Source of the DNA: Bacteroidales bacterium UBA1184
Lineage (GTDB): Bacteria > Bacteroidota > Bacteroidia > Bacteroidales > ML635J-15
Length of the DNA stretch: 64,000 bases
Assembly: GCA_002310235.1 (NCBI GenBank)
Contig: DBYO01000033.1
Span: forward strand, 85,613-149,612
Reading direction: 5' to 3'
Of the stretch, positions 27,173-37,900 are shown one piece after another (positions within the stretch are counted from its first letter, which is position 1; each line of letters opens with the position of its first letter). A model generated the notes under the pieces. It had not been told where the DNA came from, did not search any database, and saw nothing but the letters and a program-made list of their open reading frames with translations. The position numbers and the translations under genes are program-made.

Positions 27173-28849
27173 GTGAAAGGACGGTTTTTCAGTATATTTT
27201 TTACTGTGCTCGCAAGCATGTTTGTACTTGCATGCGCCAAGCAAGTTATGCTTACTGGCGGAGCTAAGGACGTCACCCCTCCCGAAGCTCGCGAAAGTTC
27301 ACCAGAAAACGGCTCAACCAACTTTTCATCAAAGCACATAACAATAAAATTCAACGAGTACATAAAACTCAATGATGTCTCATCGAAGTTGATTGTATCG
27401 CCACCCATGGAGGAAAAACCAGTTGCTGTCGTAAGTGGCAAAAAGCTGAAAATCAAGATAAACACCGACCAGCTTAAGCCAAACACAACTTACTGTCTTA
27501 ACTTCAACGATGCGGTGGCCGACATCAACGAAAACAATGCTCTCAATAGTTTCGTATATGCCTTCTCCACTGGCAATGACATCGATTCGCTATCGTTTGC
27601 AGGAACGGTTTTCGACGCTTTTACACGAAAGCCAGTGAACGACGCTTGGGTAATGTTATACAGCGATTTTTCAGACACTGCGGTTTCCAAAACCATGCCC
27701 GACTATATTACAAAAGTCAACAAACAAGGCAATTTCAGGATAGGCTTTGTACGAGAAAACGACTACAAGATTTTTGCCCTGCGCGACAACAATTCGAATT
27801 TCATGTTTGATCTGCCAGAGGAGTACATTGCCTTCGACGACACCACTCGCCATCCCACAGTGGAAATTTCTTACGACACCATAAAGGCAAAGGACAAAGA
27901 GACCGACTCGGTAGTTTCAAAAGCAAAATATTTGCCCGACGATATTAAACTGCTGCTGTTCAAAGAAGATAAAACTCCGCAGTTTTTCAAGTCAACAAAG
28001 CGAATTAAGCGTAACTACTTCGAGATGGTATTCAACTTCACGCAGTACGAAAATTACAAGTTTACCGTACCTGGCGACGATTCTGCATTTATATGGGCTC
28101 CCGAAAATCCCGATACGGTAAGAATCTGGCTGAAAGACACAGCCTTGATAGCTTCAGACACACTGAAAATATTTGCAGAATATACAGACCCGGCTTTCCC
28201 CGATTCGGTGCATCTCGACACACTGAAATTCCGCAAGCAGGACAAACTTCTACCCGACACAGTGTTGACAATGAAATTATCCAAGGAAAAGCGTCCTAAT
28301 GCCGACTATCGCATTTATTTTTCGCAACCAATAGAATCATTCGACGAAAGCCGCATAAATCTATTTGGTGCGGTCGATACACTATTCGAAGAAATTAACT
28401 ACCGCGTAGAAAGGGATTCTTTAAGTCCACTCTGTCTGAAACTTATAGCCGACATTACAGAAGGACGCAAGTACAAAATAGCAGTCGATTCAGCATTTGC
28501 AACCTGCATATACGGCTATACCAACAATGCCGACACAATAGAAATTGTGCCTATGCGAGAAACCGAATTTGGAGCATTAAAAATTATATTCCAAGAAGAC
28601 AAGCCATATGTCGTAGAACTTCTTCAGGGTGAGAAGGTTATGCACAGAAAAACCACAGAAGGCACAACCGTATCATTCACTTATTTACTTCCTGGCAAAT
28701 ATGATATTCGTATCATCGACGACGACAACAAGAATGGTCGTTGGGACACAGGCGACTATTCGCTACACAAGCAACCAGAGAAAGTCTTTTATTACCCTCA
28801 AACCTACGAAATTCGCAGTAGCTGGGAGCATGAAGTGACAATCCAATAA
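27173..28849 (+). CDS. Ig-like domain lipoprotein
   Basis: The product is about 558 residues. No ATG precedes the signal sequence, so the start is GTG 27173 (KGRFFSIFFTVLASMFVLAC) or TTG 27161. The lipobox is VLAC with the lipid-bearing Cys near residue 21. Next come an SbsA-like Big_5 Ig domain (DVTPPEARESSPENGSTNFS, HITIKFNEYIKL, KPNTTYCLNFNDAVAD), a carboxypeptidase-regulatory-like domain (GTVFDAFTRKPVNDAWVML), several diverged beta repeats and a C-terminal DIRIIDDDNKNGRWDTGDY segment. This is a known Bacteroidota lipoprotein layout of unknown function, probably at the outer membrane. Confidence 0.8.
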   Translation: MKGRFFSIFFTVLASMFVLACAKQVMLTGGAKDVTPPEARESSPENGSTNFSSKHITIKFNEYIKLNDVSSKLIVSPPMEEKPVAVVSGKKLKIKINTDQLKPNTTYCLNFNDAVADINENNALNSFVYAFSTGNDIDSLSFAGTVFDAFTRKPVNDAWVMLYSDFSDTAVSKTMPDYITKVNKQGNFRIGFVRENDYKIFALRDNNSNFMFDLPEEYIAFDDTTRHPTVEISYDTIKAKDKETDSVVSKAKYLPDDIKLLLFKEDKTPQFFKSTKRIKRNYFEMVFNFTQYENYKFTVPGDDSAFIWAPENPDTVRIWLKDTALIASDTLKIFAEYTDPAFPDSVHLDTLKFRKQDKLLPDTVLTMKLSKEKRPNADYRIYFSQPIESFDESRINLFGAVDTLFEEINYRVERDSLSPLCLKLIADITEGRKYKIAVDSAFATCIYGYTNNADTIEIVPMRETEFGALKIIFQEDKPYVVELLQGEKVMHRKTTEGTTVSFTYLLPGKYDIRIIDDDNKNGRWDTGDYSLHKQPEKVFYYPQTYEIRSSWEHEVTIQ

Positions 28850-28876
28850 TTGTCGTAAAAATTCTATAGTTTTATT

Positions 28877-28907
28877 GCAAATAATCATATATAAATTTAT
28901 ATATTTG
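28877..28907 (+). promoter_or_regulatory. Promoter of the giant type A cargo gene
   Basis: TATATTTG (28900-28907) fits the -7 element. A TTG at 28875-28877 lies 22 bases upstream. The leader to the ATG at 28980 would be about 65 bases. Confidence 0.55.
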
Positions 28908-28979
28908 CAATCGTGTAAGATTGTCATTAATTTGGCATTAAATTTGATTGTTTAATCTATAGTATTGATATATAGATAT

Positions 28980-31900
28980 ATGAGAAAATTCATACTCAAC
29001 CTATTGGTTTTCACGCTATTCGGGATTAGTAGCGTGATGGCTCAGTTTACAGGTACGGGAACTTCTTCCGACCCATATTTGATTTCCAACGAACAAGATT
29101 TGCAAAATCTTGCGACTGCTGTCAATGCTGGAGAATCATTTTCCGGCCAATTTTTTAAGCAGACAGCAGACATCGATTTCACCGATTCGCAAATTTTTCC
29201 CAATGGTTTTACGCCGATAGGCAATTACATCGACAACAGGCCATTCTCGGGTACCTACGATGGTGACGGGCATTCTATAGTAAGACTTTCAGTCGATGGA
29301 GAAGAGGAATTGGCCATGTTTGCCTATGTTTACGATGGCTGCGTGAAAAACATAAACATGGAAAATGTGAACATATTGGTTTCAAATTTGGCATACGCAT
29401 CCGCTATAGTTGCTAGAGCAAACCACTCAACATTTTCTAATATCACAGCAAGCGGACAGATAACAGTTACGGGCGACATGAACTACGTTATTTTGTCGGG
29501 TATTGTCGGACATTCGAACGACAACACAATTTCGGGATGCGTAAGCATGTTGTCTTTCAACGTTGACAATGTTTCTGCCGACTCAATAAAAATCACCGGA
29601 ATCACAATGGGAAATGCAACAATAAGCAACTGTTTGGTGTCAACATACATAAAAGGGGAACCAACTCAATATTTCCCAATAGCAGATGCAGGAACAATCT
29701 CAAAATGTATCATAACTGAATCGAATATTGAACCGTCGCCGGTATCGGCCAGCTACGTCAACTGCTATTTCGACCACCAGAACACACTTATAACCGAGTT
29801 CCCATACCAGCAAACATACATTGATGGTCTTAACGCAAAGGCAACAACCGAGCTGACAACCGGCTCGTTTTTAAACGATGCAGCATGGGTCGAAACCGCA
29901 GGACTTTACCCACGTCCAGCTACGGTAGCCAACACAGGCATTGCCATGCTTGCCGCTGCACCTATGACACTCAACTCTGCCGACTGCATAGCTTCTGTAG
30001 CATCTAATTTCACTGTAAGCACCTTAAACAATGTGCTGTGGCAGACCGAAAACGAGAATTTGCAGATAAACGGTAGCAACGTTATCGTCAACAACGACGA
30101 AGAAGACTCCTTTGCCGAAATATACGCCTACAAGAACAATCTGATGAAGACATTGCAGGTCAACATACTTGGCAATACTTACGGTTCAAAGGCTAACCCG
30201 ATACTTATTAGCACGCTCGCCGACCTATACGAACTCGCTGCAATGCTATATGACGAAGGTAACGAGGGTGGGATGATACTCAATGAAGGAAAAGGTGTTT
30301 CGGATTTCGGTGCGGAATACGAAAATGAACTTTATTTCCTTCTTACCAACGACATTACAATACCCGAAGATTCTATTTGGGTACCAATAGGTTCTCTTAC
30401 CTACCCATTCAGATGGAATTTCGATGGAGGCAACCACACAATCTACTTTGGCGAAAGGTCCATCATATCTGCTCCTTCATATATTGATGAGCCGACTATG
30501 CACAAAAGCGGAAGCGATTCTTTCTATGGCACGGGTCTGTTCGGTACAATAATTGGTGCAAGCATATCCAACCTTACTGTTAATGGTATTTTAACTGTTG
30601 AAGGTCCAGAAAATTATGGTGGCATTGCTGGTGTAGCTCTTGGTTCGGTATTGTCGAACTGTAGGTTAACCGGTAGTATCGTATACTCTGCCAGCAGTTC
30701 TATTTCTGGTCCCACTGCAGGCAAAAGTACTAGTGGAGTTCCAAATCTGGGCGGTATAGTGGGAGATGCACGATATACATCTTTCTACCATTGCACCAAT
30801 GCTGCGGCTTTGCAGGGTATCGGGGAACAGTCGATAGTTGGAGGCATTGCGGGTAACGGGTCAAATGTTTTCATGGAATCATGTACAAACCTTGGAAGAA
30901 TTTCTGGTGAATACTTTAATGCTGCTATGATTGCCATGGCCGACACCAGCGTTATAACAGGTTGCGCCAACTATGCCCTGGTTACTTCCGACTACTACAA
31001 AGGTTCTTTTGTAGGAGGTATAGATAATGTTACAATAACCGACTGCGCCGATTATGGTGCCGACCCAAACAGCGGTACATTCGCTGAAGATTCGTGGGAA
31101 ACGACCTATACTAATGTTATATATGCGCCAGGCAGTGGTTATTTGTTGAGTTATAATGCTGATATCCTTGACAGATGGTATTATGTTGACTCCGAAACAG
31201 ATCCTGCTATGTGCGGTTCCCAAACAAACTGCTATGTTGACAAGCAGATGTTACCTACTGAAGGCAATGCGGTCGGCATAAACAAGCTTCTTACTTCGGA
31301 ACTGATTTCGGGTACAGCCGAAAGCCTCAACCTTGATGCTAGCAAATGGACTTTTATCGATGGACGCTACCCCGTGCCGTCGGGAACCGAATACAATAAC
31401 GACATTGCTATATTGGCTACAACTCCGTTGGTTCTGGCTGCTACCGACGAAAACAATTTCGAAACGGCAAAAAGTGTTTGCAGCAGTATCAGCCTAAATC
31501 AGAACCTTGGCATAACATGGATGCTCGACACTACGATTGTCCTTACAGGAAGTACAATAAGCCTCGACTCGTTGCGTCAGGATTCCACAAGTGCCAACGT
31601 GACTATAACAGCCAGAAAAGGCAACGAACAAGTTCAATACACAGTTGCTCTTCATTCTAGAGCTGGTTCTGCCGACAATCCTTTGCTCATTGAATCTCTC
31701 GCAGATTTCAATAATTTCTCGGAGGCAGTGTCGAATAGTGGAACATACAAAGGAGTTTCAGTTAGTAATCATGGAGCTAACCTTTATTTTAAGCTCACAA
31801 CCAACTTGGTTGCCGAACAAAATTCTACCAATGTTGTTAATTTGAGACCGGTTGGATATTTCAGTGGAAATTTCAACGGAGGTGGACATACGATAACCGT

Positions 31901-34900
31901 TACTAATGACGACTTGTATTCCACAACTTATTCTTATTACAATTCAGATTATGGCTTGTTCTGCTCTCTTGAATTTGCAAAAGTCGACAGCATAAACATA
32001 GTAATTGTTGCAGAGGATGACAAGACTAATTTTGGAGAATCCAAGATCGCCATACTTGCAAAGAGCGCATGGAACTCAACCATAAGCAATTGTACAATCA
32101 CTACAGACGGAAATATTAGAGCCGCAGGCGGTGCTCTATTCTGCGGAGCTTTATATTACTCCAAGATGTTTAACTGCAGCAGCTTTGGAAGCGGAGCATT
32201 TATTAACGAGACCGAAACTGATGACAATATAGCAGGTTTGGTATTTGATGCCACTTCTGCTGAAATTAAAAATTGTGCCAACAATCTGACAATATCCTCT
32301 TCGATGACCGATGCTACAGGTATTTTATGCACCGGTGGTAACGTAGTCATAGAGAATTGTTTAAACAACGCAAATATAACTGCGACCGAACATACTGCCG
32401 CTGGTATTCTACTTGATTGCAGCGAAGGCAGCAATACGTTAAAGAGCTTGGCAAACCACGGTTCCTTAACTGGCGATTATGCATACGGTATCTATGGCGG
32501 TTCGTCAAGCAATACGCCAATTGAAAACTGTTTGAATTCTGGTAAACTCAGTGGTACCCATGTTGCTGGAATTGCTAAAAACGGATCTAATTTCACAAAT
32601 TGTGCCAACTATGGAGAACTGGCAGCAACAGAAGGCCGTGCCGCCGGAATCGCACTGGAAGCTGCTTCAATTTCAAACAGTGTTGTCGCATCTAAGGTTT
32701 CGTACTTTTATAATGGCTCAGATATTGGACACCAATATGCAATTGGACCAAATGCCGACGATGACAATTTCTTCGACGAGCAGATAACAGAGGTTAAGGT
32801 CGATTCGCTGAGGTTACAATTCTACGAACACGGAAACGCTCGCACTACTGAGACAACGATAGGTAATGCTCTTGCCAACGATTTGCCAGCCAATGGTTGG
32901 GATTTCACCGACGGACTTTATCCTCTTCCAGCAGGACTTGACCCCAACGAACCACATAATAAGCTTGCACGTCTGCCAATTATATTGAGATCGGAAGGTC
33001 TTGGACGTAACGAAAAAATTACATCAGTAATTACCGACTTCACTTTACCGCAAATAGATGGGGTGACATGGGAGACGTCGGACGAAGATGTTGTTGCGGT
33101 ACCATCGAGTGGTGGCGTGGCGACCGTCGTAAACCAAACTTCTAGCACAACGGTGATAATTACCGCATCATGTGAAGGTGTTTCGAGAGAATATATGTTT
33201 AAGATACATGAGCTACAGGGTACCTCTGCAGACAATCCTTACATTATAAGTACCGCCAACGATTTTATTCATATGGGTACCAACGAAGAATATTCAAGTG
33301 GTGGTTACGGATTGTTCTTCAGACTTAATAACTCAATAGTAATAAGAAGGTCCAATATCTCTATTGATGACAACGAAGTAGATGGTTATTTCCAATACGG
33401 TATTTACGGCGCTGAAAACCCATACGTACTGTTCCCCTCCCAATATCCTTTCCGTGGTACTCTTGACGGAAACGGCAATACGGTAACTTGGCAGAATGCT
33501 GGTTATACCGGCACGTACTATGGCTTGTTCAAATATACCGACGGTGCTACAATTTCAAATCTTTCGTTCTATTACAACGAAAGCGGTAATACCTACAATT
33601 ATTCAGGAACACTTGTAGGTAACGCCAAGGCAACTACTATCAAAAACTGCTCAGTATTTTCAAATCTAGCGGCTACCGACCGAGTAGGTGGTATAGTTGA
33701 TGTGGCTACCGATGGTACCGTAATTTCGGGCTGTGTATTTGCAGGTGAATTGTCGGCTAAAAACTTAGGAGGTATCGTTGCAGATGCCGAAGATACCCGC
33801 ATCGACAATTCTGTATCAATGCTCAGAATCGGTACTCTTTCGAACAATACACTAGAAACAGCAAGTGCAATAGTGAACTCGGCTAAAAACAATGTAGAAG
33901 TCGATTCTTGCCTTGTAATAGGTGACAATTATGATGAAAACATAAAAACAATCGGCAATGGCGACATGGCAGTAAGCAACTGCTACTACGATAATCAGAT
34001 GTGGCTTGTTGGCGAATCGGATACTACTAATAATATAATAGGTAAGCCTACTCGCGAAATTATCGGTAACGGTTTGTTCGCCAACTCATCAAAATGGGCA
34101 CACGCCGAAGGCAAGTATCCTGTTCCTGCAGGAACACAATACCAATCGGTTGGCAGACTTGCATCGGTGCCAATGCTTCTCAACGAAAACGATGCCGACG
34201 TAATGCATGTGACCTCTATTACTCCATACGAGGCCGATTCTATCTCGTGGACAGCTGCATCAACAGAAACAAATGGTCCAATAAACAATGATTTTGCAGT
34301 TCAATGCGTTGACTCCGAAACAGAAACTGCAGTTATGCTTTCGGTTGACGATGCCACCATCGGAAGTCTGTCGTTCGAAAGAAAACTGAAGGTTACAAAG
34401 GGTATTGTAGAAGTTCATGCTCCGCTTGATGATTTCCCGCCATGTGAAGGTGGAGAAATAAGCTATTCTGTTGTCGCAGGCGATGCAACATATATGTGGA
34501 CAGTAGAACCCGAAATGGAAGCTTCGGCATTCGACCAGGACAGCATAACGCTATATGTACCAGCCGATTTCATGACTGCATATACCGACAATTCGGCAAC
34601 ACTTAACCTTACAGTTAGCTACGACAATTGTGAAAAGGATTTCGAATTCCAGTTCAATGTTACGCCATCGCCAGCACACTTCAGCATAACCAACGACACT
34701 GCATTGTGCAGCGGAAGCGATTTCACCATTAAGTGCACGATTGACAGCACCTACGCAATGTATTCCGACATGTTCATGTTTAGATGGTACGATGCAAACG
34801 ACATGCAGACTCCTTTGCAGTCCGACACAGCAAAGACATTCTACATTCCTTCGCTCAATGCCGACAGAACTATAAAGGTTGTGATTGACAACGGAGGCAT

Positions 34901-37900
34901 GTGCGAAGCAGACACTCTCGAAGTTAGATTGACGACAATTTCAGCAAGTAACATTACAGTAGTAAGCGGCGAACCCAACCAGCAGATATGCGAAGGTGAA
35001 CCTATAGAACCGATAGTATTCTCGGTAACTGATCCTATCTACACTTTGCCGTATGGTATTTATGCCGAATACGATACTGCAAACAGCCTGCTTACACTTA
35101 CTGGCCATCCGATGAACAGCGATTACGAGGCATATACAATATCGGCCTGCGGAAACGACTTTAACGGCTTAATAGACGTTACTTATCGTAGAGAAGGAAT
35201 AACTAACCAATCACAAGTTGTCAACCTTGGCGAAGAAGTAAATATGAGTTTTTATGGTGGGTACAATTTGGAAAATATCATAAGCTGGGAAAGCCTGGAT
35301 GGTTCGGAGACATTTACCACCGAAGAATTGGGCTTGGAAATAAGATCTCATCAAGATGAGGAGGGTATTAGCTCGTATATTGAAGGAACAGCAGAAATGC
35401 CTGGTGAATACATTTTCCATATTACAATCCCGGCCTACGAAAATTGTCCATCGGTAACATACGACAACTTCCTGGGTGTTTACGATAATTCCGATTTGAT
35501 CGCAACAGCACTTGATACTACAATATGTACAGGAGAAACAGCAACACTTACAACTATTGAACGACCGGGCGCATACGGTGGCGATTATGTATGGACAATA
35601 GGTAACGACACTATTGGCTCTGGCGACCGTATTGATGTTGTACCGCAGCAAACTTCTTTATATAATGTATTGTGCGGCGGAAAGAGAATGGTCGGCGAAT
35701 TTGAAATTGGCGACTATGTATATTGGGATGAAAATTTGAGCGAAAGCGGATACTCGATGCAGAAATATTTCGAATACAGTTCTTATCAAAATGGAACAGG
35801 CTTTTTAATTGTAAATATTGAAGAGGATAGTCTGCTGTTGATGACACTTGCAAGGACAGAAGAAGTGCTATGGTCGCAAGCTCCTGAAATTCTTGCTTCC
35901 GACGATGTAGATTTACATCTACCATCGGCAGACGAATTTGGCTATGTACTCAATAACTATGTAAGATTTTACAAGTTGTTCAGTGAAAATAGTGTTGGCC
36001 CTGCAATCCTTACTTCTACCGAAAAGGATGACAATACGATTTACGTGTTCAATACTGAGTACGGCCTTATGATGGAATATCCTAAGACCGAACCGGCTCT
36101 TGCAATGGGCTTCAAGAAGATTGGCAAGAACGAAGTCGTAAATATGGTTGGTCGTACGTCCAACATAACAAGATCAGGTTCTGTAGAAATAATAGTAAGC
36201 GAAAGACAGTCGGTTGAAATAAGCACAAGCGACCAGCTTTGCAACACCGAAACCGCTAACGTAGCAGTTGTTACCGAATATCCAGTAATCAACTGGTACA
36301 ATTTGGACAATCCTGACGAACAGGTGGTAATTGACAACGGCAACGCTATCCTTACCGACGGACATTACATAGCTGTGGCTTCCGACATTTATGGCTCGTG
36401 CCTCGATACTGTACCTGTAAAGGTTCGTGACCTTACTTTCGAAATTCCACAGGACACTACCGCTTGCGATTCTGTTGCAATTACAATTGCAAAGGAAAAT
36501 GTCGTCGTTCTTCTCAATAATGAGGCAATCGAAGGACAAACTATTGTTCTTACCGAATCGGGAACATATACAGTTGCTGTTTACGATCCCGAAAATGCCG
36601 ACTGCCGTGAGGAAAATCAGATTGTAGCAACAATCAACAATTCGTACATCACTGAAATTTACGATACAATAACCAACGACCAGAGCTATATATGGAACGG
36701 TGACAGCATAACCGTCGCAGGCGACTACTCGTTTACTGGTATCACCGTAAACGGCTGCGACAGCATTGTAAACTTACACCTTATGGTAATAGATGCCAAC
36801 CTGTCGTTTGTAATTTCGGGTATGGTAACAGGCGTTGATGGTATTCCATTGGAGAACGTCGAAGTTTCGAATGGCAATACCAATACTCTTACCGACATCG
36901 ATGGTTTGTTCTCGCTGATAGTTGCTCGCAACAATCCGTCAGTGAAGTTTATAAAGGACGATTACAACATTGTTTATATGGATGTTGAAGACAATGGCGA
37001 AGAACTTCTCATTGTAATGGAAAAACCAGAAATGGAATTGCAGTCAGACGACCTTCAGGTATCAACATTCCCGTACGTTGCCAACGAAATTAATGTCGAG
37101 ATAACAAACAACGGAGACGGTCCGCTCACATGGAGTTCGGTTATTGTTTCCGACAACATCAACATAGTACCGTCGGCACCGACACGCGGCACACGCAACA
37201 TGTGGGATGTGGTAAATGCTGAATTCACTACACACAGCAGAGCCGAACAGGCCGTTGCTACCGACGGATTCTACATCTACACCGCATCGTGGATGCGCAA
37301 GGGCGAATTCAACCGCTACACACTCGATGGATATGTTGAAACATTCAACATCCAAGGTGTAGGAGCAATCAGGAATCTAACCTACGACGGAAGCCACTAT
37401 TTCTACGCTACCGACAACAGCAATATTATCTACAAGATAGACATGGGTGCTCAGACCGTGGATTCGATAGTCCTCGACCAGAACATGGAAGTTCGCTACT
37501 GCGCATACGTAAGCGAAAATGTTCTGTATGTCGGCAACTGGACTTCGCTCTACATGATTGTTCTTGGCGAAACCATAACCACAGTTCCAATGTCGAGCAA
37601 CCTTACCAATGTATATGGAATCGTTTACGACAAATACCATGAAGGTGGACCTTGCCTGTGGGCGTTCTCACAGATTTCGCAGAACAACGGACCATCGGCC
37701 CTCATACAGATGCTTGATTCAAATGGCTTGCTTACCGATGTTACACATTATGTAAACGACACCGTTGTCAACCTGCTTTCGACTTCGACCGCTGGTGGCA
37801 TCTGCGTTTCGGAACTCCTGTACGACGACAAGTACGTAATGCTTGCCAATATCCAGAATAGTACCGAAAACAACAAGATTGTGATTTACGAAATAGGCAA